Shown: positions 45,011 to 57,200 of the stretch, one piece after another
Position numbering within the stretch: the first letter of the stretch is position 1
Layout: the number at the start of each line of letters is the position of its first letter
Assembly (NCBI GenBank): GCA_012932295.1
Contig: JAAONU010000013.1
Coordinates: forward strand, 7,052,603 to 7,116,602
Reading direction: 5' to 3'
DNA: 64,000 bases
Source of the DNA: Cyclina sinensis
Taxonomy: Eukaryota > Mollusca > Bivalvia > Venerida > Veneridae
Made by a program: the position numbers and the translations under genes
The notes under the pieces: generated by a model
What the model was told of the DNA's origin: nothing
Databases searched by the model: none
The model's input: only the letters and a program-made list of their open reading frames with translations

Positions 45011-48000
45011 TTACGACCCAGCTTCTTGTTCTTGACCCAGCCCCTCAAGTATTATCCCCATCGGCGTTCTTTTGAGACCCACATATTCCAGCTTGTTCGT
45101 TACTTTGTTCCTTATGCTTCTCATTCGTAAAGATGCATGCATCAGTATCACTGGAAAGGAAAGGAAATATAATAACGTTCCACTGTTAAAGTCCCAGTCT
45201 GTTAGGATAATGATCGAACCATGTTCTATTCACTCTAAAAGGCTGATATACTGTATGTCTTTCTTTCTTATTCAAGTCATTTCCTCATGAAAAAAGCCTT
45301 TCTTGTTTGTTTTTGCAATATCGCTGAAAAAAAATTACTTCACTATATTTCTAATATGTTCATTGATTTAAAAAACAAAGTTTGGAATGATTCTAGTACA
45401 AATAAAGACCATTTCAGCCGGTTAAACATCTTACTATAAGAACTTCTTGTAACTGTGATCCTAGGACTTGAAGACTAATTTAAAACCATCCTAAACTTAT
45501 GAAAAAAAAAATCAGCAATCTGAAGTAAACAAAATATAAAATTTTGAATAAGTAAGGTATGCTATTAAGACTGATTCACTTAAAAGACCAATTTGTTTAC
45601 TGGTCTTATTGGTGGAACTTGACTGCATCTTTTATGCTATGATCATAAATGAAATTGGCTTTATGCCTGGGACATGTGATATGGGATGAAACAATAACAG
45701 CATATATAGTTAAAAAAATAAATATCATATTTCTTGGTACAACTACTTTTATCAGGATATTTTTTTCAAAGCATGTGAAAGATTTTGGTCCTTGTGTTGA
45801 ATCAAACACCTAGAATATTAAACTGTGTATCAGTAAATGAGTTTGTTGCAATTTAGGTATGAATACACAGAGTAATGCAGAGTCAGGCACACTACAGAAC
45901 CTTTCATCTTATTGCTCATTACAAATATACTGCCTACAGCATAATGAACATTTCAATTGTTCAGACATGAATATCTTTAGGATAGTAAGAAGAATGCTAT
46001 TTCCAATAAATGACATCATTTCACAGAATGCATAACCGTTTGCTGAGTCAGTCTGCTGTAAACTGTAGGATTTATCAGTCTGCAGGATTTTTCAATTATA
46101 GCACAGTGAATGCTTACTGACCAATTTAACTGATGTCACTTTCTTGCACTATGGTATTTAATATTAAATGTTTCTGTGAGTGTGTAGAGACTGAACATTT
46201 GGAAAAACACGCTGTAAATTTCATATGTGTATATTAGGTGAGATAATTAAATGACATTACTTCTACAGACAGGTGCACACACATAGGGTTTGGACTTGAA
46301 AATATATTGGTTGAAGTACATGTTATATATATATATATGATTGTACAGTGCTTCCTGCAGAATATTTTTGAGCCAAATCCCTACTGGTACACTGTATACT
46401 GCTACTTACACAGAAGTGGAAAGGCAATTCCAAACATGAACACTATTACTGCCCCCACCATGTAGACAAGCAGGTAACCAGCAAGAAGTATCACAATCAC
46501 ACTTATAATGGGATGATCTCGTTTAAAGCGCCTTGCTTTCCATCGGGAACTAGTGCAATAGACAAAGCCTCCAAAAGCTACAGATATTGCCATAAATCCA
46601 CATACCATCTGAACAGGATGAACAATTCTGTAAAAAAAAAACAAACATCAAAATTGTTTCAAATATACAGTGAGAACAGTGACTGTAGATATGTTGGGAC
46701 AAGAGTTCATGGAATATTAAATTTCTTTTAAAAGAACAAAATAAATGTAGCCAAACACTCTTATCTAAAAGGTTTCACACCTGAACAAGATATGTACTTG
46801 ATTACTTTAAACAAAGACTAGTGTGTTTTGCTGCATACATTTCTGCATACAGCTGGTATGTGTACATGCTGAAAAGGAAATGATACACCATTGAAATGCA
46901 TGGTGATGTTTCACTGTTTTGACTGTCAAAGAAATTCCTGAGTGATACTGGGCTATCACAAATTTTTGAGTGTTGGATTACTTCAATATGCTTTAATTCC
47001 ATCCATAATAGCTTATTAATGCTGAGTGAATTGACAAATTTTTTGAGTATATAGGGAAGACTCTAAGTACAGACAAATGAATTTTGTGATCTAGAGATAT
47101 TCTTTTGTGAAACAATCTAATTAACACTGATATTGTGCTGATTCAGACTCCATAACTGACAAAAGCAGAATCAGTACAGTATCGAAAGCTTATAAACAAT
47201 CAGGTAATGCAGGGTCAGCTCGGCCCTTAAACGTACTCGGCCCCCGAGTCAGCTCGGCCCACTTTTCAATTTATTAATATACTGGACATTAAAGGACTGA
47301 TATTATCACCCGCTATTATTATCAATCAATTACAACGTGTATGTTCAGAGTACCGATTTAGCAGGTGAAAATTATGATTGACGCAATCATTCAAATTTGA
47401 TTAATGACAACCTGCAACTAATTAGAAGCTTATTATGATAAGTAAACACGTTTTTATTTCAAATTTCATCGAAGATTACATAACAAACAAAAAACATCGA
47501 AGGAAACACATTTGTATTATATTAATGTTTAACGAATCTTCAAGAATAAACGTAACGAAATTTCTTCTAAATATATTTCAATTCTGCAGAAGAACAATTT
47601 ATCAATTATATGATAATATACTCTTATTTTTCATTTAAAATGGCTTGCCTTGATAACACGCATGTAATCAGAAAAAGTAAATGCGTTTAATTTTTTTTTT
47701 TTTAAGTGGGCTGAGTTGACCCGTGCCGAGTTGGTATAGGGCCGAGTTGACTCTTTACCCAAGGGGACAACTGATTTTAACAAGATCTGACAGATATAGC
47801 ATTTCTTTTTCTCTTCCTGTACTGTCCTGTACTGACATTTCTCCATTGTTCTGTAAACCATGAATGAAACAAGCTGAAGCATGTGAAACAGCCAACCCCA
47901 TGCCTAAAGCCTTTTTCTTTGAAAAAGGAGATCAGGCTGAGCTGCAGGAAATGTTGGTGTGAAAAGGCATATTGGGGTACACTGCTCATCATAGAAAGGT

Positions 48001-50456
48001 GCTAACATCACATGTCGGTCGTTAGAGAATCATGTTACCGATTTGTCGTGATACCGATTTGTCCGGTAACGATTTTGACATACAATGTACTGACTCAATA
48101 TTGCTGTTGGCAGTAATAAGCTGAACTTGAACTATGGTCTACACAAAATCTGCTCAATATTAACAAAGGTTTTGTCAAACAGATTTTATTAAACACAAAT
48201 AGTAAAAGACAATGGACAGCAAAATGAGAAAATAAAACATCATAAATGCATGAGTCAATACCAAAAAAATCCCCTTCCATCACAGAATTGTCAGAACATA
48301 AAGAAATTCAAACATCTTAAGGCATCAGTGCAAAAACAAATAAGAAATGCTTATTGGTCATATCTAGAGTCAATCATCTTCTCAGATAATACAGATCAAG
48401 GTCATAAGAAAAAGTTCTACAACTTTATTAAACACAAAAAACTTGAAAACATAGGAATTGCACCACTCAGCTCTGATAGGCATACTTACAGTGACCCAGT
48501 GTCAAAGGCAAACATACTAAACAAACAGTTTGAATCAGTTTTCTCAAAGCCTTCACCACTCAGTCTCAAACAAATAACTAAAAGCTCAATTTCATCACTT
48601 GGTCACCCGCCCATGGCTCCAATATCCATCTCAGTTCAAGGAGTTGATAAGTTGTTGACAGGACTAAACCCCCACAAAGCCCAAGGTCCAGATGAGATTT
48701 CACCTAGGTTACTCAAAGAGCTACACACAGAGATAGCACCAATCCTTAAAATCATATTCCAAAGATCACTAGACACAGGTATTGTTCCTAAGGATTGGAA
48801 ACATGCCATCATCACACCAGCATACAAAAAAGGGTCAAAATCAAAACCTAGCAATTACAGACCAATATCACTCACATGTATAGCATCAAAACTAATGGAA
48901 CACATCATTGTTTCAAACATGATGGATTACTTTGACAAACACAACATACTTTGCCCACAGCAACATGGATTCAGGTCAAAACATAGCTGTGAGACACAGC
49001 TCATTGGCTTCACACAAGAAATAGCTGACAACCTTGATCAAGGTCAACAAACTGATGTCATAGTCATGGATTTCAGTAAAGCTTTTGACAAAGTAGACCA
49101 CCACAAACTCATACACAAGCTGAAACACATGGGAGTTCATCCACACATCAGTTCATTGATACAAAACTTTCTCAAAAACAGATCACAACAAGTATTAGTG
49201 GAAAACAAGGTATCTGACAGGCTCCCTGTGCTTTCTGGTGTCCCGCAGGGATCGGTCTTAGGTCCATGTCTCTTTCTCGCATACATCAATGACCTACCAG
49301 GAAGTGTCAGGAGCCGGGTGCGTCTATTTGCCGACGACACCATAGTTTATTTAACAATTAAATCACAAGCATCTGCACAAACCTTACAAAATGATTTGCA
49401 CAACCTTGAAATATGGGAAAAAGAATGGTCAATGGAATTCAACCCTGACAAGTGTGAAGTTCTCAGAATACACAGGAAAAAGAAACCGGTCATCTTTCCT
49501 TACACCCTACATAACACTAAACTGAAAACCACAGAAAATGCAAAATACTTAGGAGTTACAATAAGTAGCAACCTAAACTGGTCATCCCACATAAACAATA
49601 TCACAAACAAAGCAAAAAACAGCTTAAGGTTCATCAGACGAAACGTCAAAACACAAAACAAACAACCCAAAGAAGCAGCATACAAAACATATGTAAGACC
49701 ACAGGTTGAATACTGCTCAACCATATGGCATCCATGGCAAAAATATCTCACACACAGAATAGAAATGGTCCAGAGGTCAGCTGCAAGGTACGTTCATAAT
49801 GATTACCACTATACAAGCAGTGTAACAAACATGATCAAAGAACTAAAATGGTCAACTTTAGAACAAAGGCGAAACCATGCCAGCCTGGTGATGCTACACA
49901 AAATAAAAAACAATCAGGTCAATGTTGATCACAATCACCTTACAAACACAAGAAACAGCAAATTCCTCATTCCACAATCAAAAACACAACATCACATGAA
50001 CTCATTCTTCCCAAGGACTATACGACTCTGGAACGAATTACCGACCGAGATTAAGGCTACCCCAACTGTGCCAGCTTTTATCAGTGGACTAAACAAGTTT
50101 TATAGATTTTAAAGTACTTAAAACAAATGTTAAAGTAAGATCTTCAGTTAAATCTTGTTTTCTTTGTTATTAACTTTTATAATTTTAAATGTTCCTGACA
50201 TGCGCCTGCCTAGTATAGTCAGTACTGACTTTTGGCAGTATTAAGTTGAAGTTGATGTTGTATCCGAATATTCTTACCCTATTATCAGGAAAACGAGCAA
50301 AGCGGTTAAAAAGTAGTTGGTTTGGTAATACAACAAATTGTTAAGGACTCTATTTGCCCATTTCTCGGGATCATTGATGTTTGGTATCTGGAAACGAGCT
50401 GACTCCAATAAAAAATCTCCTATTGCTCGCAAAGGTGCCAACTGCACATCAGCCAT
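45011..50456 (-). CDS. ARL6IP5: ARL6IP5 / PRA1 family protein 3 (JWA)
   Basis: ER membrane protein of the PRA1 (prenylated Rab acceptor) family that in vertebrates binds ARL6 and modulates glutamate transporter traffic. Three coding exons (minus): 50456-50278, 46627-46410, 45150-45011; phases close, 178 aa (human 188). Visible: N-terminal VQLAPLRAIGDFLLES, the family hallmark NRVLNNLLYYQTNY, four hydrophobic segments in two pairs (~50-90 and ~110-145), then a cytosolic tail with HASLRMRSIRNK and GLKRTPMG, all colinear with vertebrate ARL6IP5. The start at 50456 (MADVQLAP) is preferred; an in-frame ATG at 50480 would add eight residues. Intron 1 carries a LINE and a MITE. It lies divergent from UBA3 with ~0.8 kb between start codons. 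Confidence 0.96.
45151..46409. other. ARL6IP5 intron 2
   Basis: GT-AG intron on the minus strand (donor GTAAGT, acceptor TTTCCAG). No repeat or gene recognised except a short TA run near 46325. Confidence 0.6.
47203..47759. mobile_element. ~557-bp MITE with GAGTCAGCTCGGCCC ends (ARL6IP5 intron 1)
   Basis: Imperfect ~55-bp inverted repeats. The left has 'gggtcagctcggccc' and 'gagtcagctcggcccact'; the right has 'agtgggctgagttgaccc' and 'gggccgagttgactc'. The motif occurs two to three times at each end. AT-rich middle with no convincing ORF. A target duplication was not identified, so edges are approximate. Confidence 0.75.
48140..50262 (+). mobile_element. 5'-truncated LINE (CR1/Jockey-like) in ARL6IP5 intron 1
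   Basis: The body encodes a full reverse transcriptase ORF, a short 3' UTR and a tail 'ttggcagtattaagttgaag' then 'ttgatg'. The endonuclease part is missing, so it is 5'-truncated. It runs opposite to ARL6IP5 and its tail ends ~15 bp inside the intron from the exon 1 donor (50277). A related tail ('ttggcagtaataagctgaac') at 48110-48137 suggests an older copy at the same spot. Confidence 0.85.
48250..50112 (+). CDS. LINE reverse transcriptase ORF (endonuclease lost)
   Basis: A 620-residue uninterrupted frame. RNA-templated DNA polymerase of a non-LTR retrotransposon, with RT blocks in order: YRPISLTCIASKLMEHII (~206-223), QQHGFRSKHSCETQL, motif A VMDFSKAFDKVDHHKL with catalytic D, motif B SGVPQGSVLGP, motif C RLFADDT with the catalytic DD pair, motif D NPDKCEVL and motif E KYLGVTIS. 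It ends in the C-terminal region common to CR1/Jockey-type elements (RPQVEYCSTIWHPW; LWNELPTEIKATPT). The frame stays open ~60 nt upstream to a stop at 48190. The usual N-terminal apurinic endonuclease is absent, so it is probably immobile in cis, although the RT core looks undamaged and the insertion may be young. Confidence 0.9.
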   Translation: MSQYQKNPLPSQNCQNIKKFKHLKASVQKQIRNAYWSYLESIIFSDNTDQGHKKKFYNFIKHKKLENIGIAPLSSDRHTYSDPVSKANILNKQFESVFSKPSPLSLKQITKSSISSLGHPPMAPISISVQGVDKLLTGLNPHKAQGPDEISPRLLKELHTEIAPILKIIFQRSLDTGIVPKDWKHAIITPAYKKGSKSKPSNYRPISLTCIASKLMEHIIVSNMMDYFDKHNILCPQQHGFRSKHSCETQLIGFTQEIADNLDQGQQTDVIVMDFSKAFDKVDHHKLIHKLKHMGVHPHISSLIQNFLKNRSQQVLVENKVSDRLPVLSGVPQGSVLGPCLFLAYINDLPGSVRSRVRLFADDTIVYLTIKSQASAQTLQNDLHNLEIWEKEWSMEFNPDKCEVLRIHRKKKPVIFPYTLHNTKLKTTENAKYLGVTISSNLNWSSHINNITNKAKNSLRFIRRNVKTQNKQPKEAAYKTYVRPQVEYCSTIWHPWQKYLTHRIEMVQRSAARYVHNDYHYTSSVTNMIKELKWSTLEQRRNHASLVMLHKIKNNQVNVDHNHLTNTRNSKFLIPQSKTQHHMNSFFPRTIRLWNELPTEIKATPTVPAFISGLNKFYRF

Positions 50457-50480
50457 GTTGACAGTAATTTTCGTTCGCAT

Positions 50481-51264
50481 TAATTTCGAACCAACTCACA
50501 GCATGGAACAATAAATCACAAAAGAATAAGGCATAGGGAAGTTGATACCTTAATCTATTGACGTAAATATTTAATGTAAAAAGTACAGAATGTTTTCCTA
50601 TTTGATTGTTTAAAAGAGAGATAATATTTTAGGTTCGAAAATATTGCGCACGAAACTCTTCTTATATCATTAAGCAAAAGGAAAAAATGAAAGTTTTGTC
50701 GTCTTTCAACTTCATATTTTTGGATTAATAATCAAATTGATAATTGCTCTGAAATATAAAATAAGAAAAATATGGTTCCATTCGTTTGATGTATTGCAAA
50801 GAAAAATAATTTTTCGTAATGGTGAAGCGGTATTGTACTTAATAATAAGGTGTGAGTAATTTTCAAGTTTCATGCGTGTTTTTTGTTATATGTCCAGTTT
50901 GTATTTAAACAAAGCTTTGATTTCTTTTTTAAAGCTACGTAATAGTAACTTATTGAGAAAAAGTATTTCTTCAAAATTTGTCCATTAGTACTAAATACTT
51001 ACATTATGCAGTCGTCCTTGAAACAATTCGTACCCTCAGCAGACCGGCAAATATGATTCAAAAGAAGTTGCTTCTTTTCTTTCTGTGAAGTTAGGGATCA
51101 GGCTCTGGAAAAATAGATTGCCAAAAAGTATTTGGAGTATTGAAGTATTGGCTCTTGAATTTTTCAAGTACAATTGTATTCCTAAAACAGTCAGACAGAT
51201 AAATTTATTTTTACATTGTGCACCACAGTTTTGTATAATTTGTAGGTTGTTTTAAGAAAAAAAA
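50481..51264. promoter_or_regulatory. divergent ARL6IP5-UBA3 intergenic region (candidate bidirectional promoter)
   Basis: About 0.8 kb lies between the two start regions, which are transcribed away from each other. AT-rich; no CpG island and no unambiguous TATA box. Its role as a shared promoter is inferred from geometry only. Confidence 0.45.
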
Positions 51265-54200
51265 ATGAGTGCAGACTGGCAAGGACGTTGGTGTCATGTA
51301 CAGAAATTTCTGGAGAGAACTGGGCCATTTGCCCATCCAGACTTTGAACCAAGCAGTGAGGTGTGTAAATGTTTATTATTCTTACATTTAATGAGAAACA
51401 AAACATTTTCTTTCATCTTTAAATCATGATTAAAAAAAGAATAACTTTTTTCTACATACCCCTAAAATCTATATCTTGTAATTGAATGGTCTATTCATGC
51501 ATGTGTCTGGTTTACCTGTTTTGGCAAGTTGGACAATCTGACTGAAGTACATGATCTAACTACTGTTAGATCTGAAGGATTCAGTTCTGTCTTCTCGATA
51601 ATCTGGATTTCCAGTATTGTTGTTTGTATCCCAGCCAATGAGACTGCAGGTTATGATAGTCTTTAAGGTTTTCCTGTACACACAGTGTGTTAATGTTAAA
51701 TGTATAATCTTCTATAGCATGTTTAAATCATCTTGAATATTTAAAAATATTTTGCGTTTCTTAGGATAAATGAATCCTCCTTTGATTAATATAAGTATAT
51801 TAAAGTTTCAGTTTGTATTTTCTAATTGAATTTTAATTAGAATATGTGCAGAGTGACGAAAATATTCAAGTAAACAGCGCTGTTTATTTTGGTATACATG
51901 CAGTAAATATCAAAATGCCAAAAGCTACTGGAAATTTTCCCACACATACGATTATCTCAATATTTTACAAGATTTTCTCAGTTAACTGTCATGTTTATGG
52001 CTGAAAACAACTGGGTTATTTGGGATCCCAGTTAAATATAGATTTTTCACATGTGTTCAAATGGTTAAAGTTAGAATCTGATTTACCTTCAAAAACTTGA
52101 AAGCTGGGCACCGATTGGCTGATAGAAAAGTCATGATAAGGTGACCTTCTTTTGATGAGGATGAGATCCTAATAGCAGAGTGTTATTTAGGAGCTGATTT
52201 TAATTAGATTGCATGTTGGATATTCCATAATTCCTACACAAAATTTAATTTCCAGCATTGGCATTATCATTTACCTGCTTAATTATAAATGCACAGTCTA
52301 TAATCCTGGATTGGTACATGACTGAGGCTACTTTTTTCTGAGTAACCTATTCTTTATAAATGGTTTACCTTTTTCAGCAAGTTTGATATTAATGTTGTAC
52401 TATGTTATTTTTCTGTTTTCAGACACTGAGTTTCTTACAAGATTCTTGCAAGTTACTCATCATAGGAGCTGGTGGTCTTGGATGTGAACTGTTGAAAGAT
52501 TTGGTATGTATAAATGCTCATCTGGGACATGAGATTAAGTCAAAGCTGTATAAATTTCACCTTCTTTCCAGTCTTATGCTACCCTCATTAACTAAGTCTG
52601 GATGCATCTTCACCATTAACAGCCACATTTTTTATCTTCTGAGCTTAGAAGTATTTCATCAGTAACAAGCTATGACAATGGGGGACATTAGTTGATTATC
52701 TACCTTGAATACTCTCTGATATTACTTTGGTCCTTCCATTTGAATTCCTCTGCTTTTATCGCTATTTTCTCTTTTGATATGGTGATAATTAAACCTAATT
52801 ATTTACATCAGTGGTAGTCAGATTAAACAATAAATTCAGCAATGTTTTGTTAACACCATTATCTTTGTTCTTTGAAAATCCTAACGTTTTATTTAATATA
52901 TAAGTGACAATTTTCACAACTGAAAGTCAAGACCATCACAGTTAGAAACAAGGATAAAGTCAGAGAATTCCAACTGAAAGGACCAATATGCTATTTGGTC
53001 TACCTTTGATGTTATCTGAGTAAGGGAGATCATTTGTTATCAGGAATGTCCCTCATTATGGTCTTAGCTTTTTGTAGGCTTTTAGTTTTTGGTAACACTT
53101 CTTTTTATTCTCCAAAGCATAACATAGAAAATGAACATATACATGTACTGGTTTGTGTGTTACGAGGTCAAGTCAGTATTTTAGAAAATTTGAATTTCGG
53201 TAACAGTGAGTGCACACTTGGTTGAATTCAATATCTGACAACTGCATCCAGGAATCAGTACTTTGGCTTACTGCTCTAGAGTGTTGTTTTTCCAATACAG
53301 ATCCAGTCAAGAGGCTTGAAGTTTAATTCCATACAAAGTAGCATTTTAGCTCACCTGGCACAAAGTGCCAATGTGAACTTCTAGTATGCTATTTTGCCCG
53401 TCGTCTATCCATCTGTCATCCATTCACATTTTGCTTGTAAACACACTAGAGGCTACAATTCCATTTGGATCTTAATGAAACGGATCAGAATTTTAGCCTC
53501 TATCAAATCGCATAAGAGTTTAAAACATAATTACAAGGGGTCATAAACTAGGTCACTGTGTCAAATAATAAAACAAAAACTATAGAAACCACATTTTTAT
53601 TTAAGATTTTCATGAAACTTGGCCCAAGTATTCATTTCTATGAAACATTGGAGGAATACAAAATTTGGGTCATGCAGGGTGACTGAGTAAAATCATATGA
53701 AAACCTTGCTAACACTCATGAGGCTACATGTTTTACCTGTTTTAAAAGAAACTTGGTCAGAATGTTCGTCTTGATAATTTTTTGGAAGATTTTAAAATTG
53801 GGTCACATGGGATCAGAAACTAGGTCACCAGGTCAAGTCATAGGGAAACCTTTTTTCTTACAACAGAGGTTAAATTTTTTATCAGATATGAATGGAAAAT
53901 TAGTAAGAATGTTTGCTGTGATGCATTCTTGGGTTAATTCAAATCTGGGTCACTGTTACGATCACTTATTTCCTACCAAAAATTGGATGTTCATTTTTCA
54001 CTTGTTCACGAACAAGTAAAATGTAAAAATGCAGTTGTCTGGACCAGCAAATGTATTACTTGAAAAATAGATTTTGGCAACCCTTGTGTTGTCCATCTCT
54101 TTCAAATCTTGCAAAAAATAGTGAGCACTTGAAAGACTCAAGAAAATAGTGAGCACTTGAAAGACTCAAGAAAATAGTGAGCACTTGAAAGACTCAAGAA

Positions 54201-57200
54201 AATAGTGGGCACTTGAAAGACTCAAGAAAATAGTGGGCACTTGAAAGACTCCAGTAAAACTTTGCAAAATACATTCCTCAGATGCCCTTACACAAAACAT
54301 TTTTTAAGAAATTTTAATAGGTTAAAAAAGATGGCTTCCTGGGTAAAATGTATCCTCCACAAACAAAGTTTAAAGGTGGTGTTACATTCGCTATTTTGGT
54401 CAGTATGTCAGTCTCTGCCAGAAGTTGTCCAACAGTGTTAAAGAGTTTCCAGTGAAACTTCACATGTGATCTGCATATAGTGTAGATATGCTGGACATGG
54501 TTTTAGCTCACCTGACCAAAAAGGTCAGCTGCAGCTTTTAGTATGCTCTAGATATTTGGTTTGTAGAATCATCTAGTGGACATCTAGCAAGATTGTTCAA
54601 ATGGTGGCCCCTATGTAAATATTGACCATTCCCAAGGGATCACTTGCATTCATATTGACCTTCATTCTTGGTTTTGATACTACAAGCTTAAAATTTAGAC
54701 CACATACAGTTTTTGTACAGATTTCAATAACCAACTTTGTTGAACTTGTTCTGTGGCAATGTATTCCTTTGGACCTCATTCCACACATTTCAGGTGAGTG
54801 ACCGAGGGCCAGTTGGCCCTGTTGTTTCAGATGCATTAGACTTTTAGTTAAAAAACAGGAGTTTATTAAAGTTCTAAAAAGGATTTTACAATGTGCATTG
54901 TGTAACCAGTATGCATAAAATTTGCTAACTTTTAACTCTCATTTTTACAAACTTAGCCTAGCTTTGGTGGGAGAGTTTACCTTCTTACCTATGCTTTCAA
55001 CTGTTATTTTCCAGGCTTTACTTGGTTTCAAGAATATAGATATCATAGACATGGACACTATTGATGTTTCAAATCTTAATCGACAGTTTCTGTTTAGGTA
55101 AGGATTAATGGGTCATTTCTTTTTACCCATTGACTTTATAAATAGTACAAAGTGACCAATGCCTTCTGAAGAGGCTTCTTGTTATAGGTCACATGGAATA
55201 GTGCAAGTTACAGATATCTCCCAGTTTCCCAGTTCTTGTGACAAGCATTGAAGTTTGAAATGCTAGAAAGGAGTACAGGGCTTGTAAATAGATATAAGAC
55301 CTTAAGGTAAAGGTGGTTAGTCATTAAAGAATTTAGTGGTGGAACTGATAAATCTATAGTCCCAGGATTATTGATAAGAGTGCATTACCAGAACATGGAT
55401 TTGTTCTTCATGAAATAAGTTTTATCACTTTTCACAGTGTAATGTAGAGTACTGATGATTACCTATAGCAAACTGCATATGACATCTCTGAATATTCATT
55501 TTCTTTAATGCAAATATGAACAACTGTATTGAAAATTACTGGTTTGAACCCAGGAAGCAGTCATCAAGAGGGATTAGTATAAGTCTCAAGAACTTGCCTC
55601 CCAGTTGATGTAAAATGAATAAGTTTAAACTTAATTGTACTGAAATTTGTATTAAAAGTCAAGATTTCATGTTAGTGTTTATCACTTCAGAGCAAAAGAT
55701 GTTGGCAGGCCAAAAGCCGAAGTGGCTGCAGACTTTATTAACACAAGAATTCCTGGAGCTAATGTAACACCGTATCCTTGTCTGTACTTAGGACAAGTAT
55801 TATATATTCATGGGTTAAAGCACCTTCTGTCTACATGTTTTTGTCTTCACATAGGTGGAAGGTTGTCTGAGGTGTGGATGGGGAGGATGGGTGGTGTAGT
55901 AGATGACTGTTGTGACTCTTCGATTAGTATATTTCGCAAATATTCAGTCATTTTCTTCAATATTTTCCTTTCTGTATAAACACATATTGTGTTTCTTTAA
56001 CATGTCACTATGATGGTATAAGTATGGGTATTGTTTTCTAGGCAAAATAATGTCAGATCAGGTTATACAAAAATTCCAGAAAATGTGCTTACGGGTGGTG
56101 ACAACATATTCTTCATGTAACATCCCTTCTCTCCCTGTAGTATGTTTTAATAGAAACATAAGATGTTAAACCTCAAACTCAGTTTTAAAGAAAATGATCA
56201 GTTCCGTTTTATTTATAGAATCATATTTTGAATGTATTCACGATATTATAACACCTGAATATTCAAGAACTGTCACCAGTTGCCTACATTGCACATATGG
56301 AACAAATAAGTAATTTAATTTTTGAGGTGCCAGCTAAAAGAGGCATTTTAAGTGCATTATTGACTTTTGATTTATGTTTCTTTCATACACCAATATTGCC
56401 CAACATTTAAACTGAGGAATATTGAAGTTGGGATCTTATGTCATTGTAGGTATTGATCTTAACATTTTTCTCAGTCATTATGCTAAAATACAAGATTATG
56501 ATGAAACTTTCTACAGTAGTGAGTATAATCACTTTAGTACATTTCAAGTTTTTTTTCTATGATATCACTTTAACTGAGTTAAAGTTATACTAGACTTGAG
56601 AAGTACTATCTCTTGTCATTGTGATGTGATTTGGTTGTTCCATACAGTGGGGAGATTGTTTGTTTGTCTTAAACATATGTTTATGTAATATCTTGATAGG
56701 ATTTCAGAATTAATCCAAACACAACTCTTCCCTAGTCAGTCGGTTGGTCTATTGATTGATCAATCAATCAATCAATAAGTTGATCAGTTACATGGTAAAA
56801 AGTTTTTAAGTGTGGTTTTCATGTAGCTTAGATTATGCAGTTTCTGATTTTGGCTGTTTTTTGATATCCCAGACAGTTCAGCTGCCAATACTTTAATAAA
56901 GGGAATGAAGGGACTTGTTCATGTCCCATGCATAGTAGTAACTATTCTCTGTAATATTTTCCAGGTTTCCATATAGTTGTTTGTGGTCTAGATTCTATTG
57001 TTGCCAGGAGATGGATAAATGGTATGCTGGTAAGTACTGGTGTCAAACATACTCTTTCCTAATGCCTCACTTACCATTTCATGTGGTCTTCTCAGAATCA
57101 GTGGAATTAATTTGAAGAATTTTATTTGAAACGACTAAAATGATCCTGTTTAACCCTAAGCCACAAGTTTTTGCTCTCAGTTTCCGCTAAAGTTGTTTTA

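Larger units (their letters stand above)
52504..55014. other. UBA3 intron 2 with repeats
   Basis: 53343-54020 is a diverged minus-oriented pearl-like fragment starting 'ttttagctcacctggcacaa', with modules containing 'aaactaggtcac'. 54114-54252 is a 28-bp minisatellite. 54501-54827 is a full ~330-bp element. The rest shows nothing. Confidence 0.6.
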
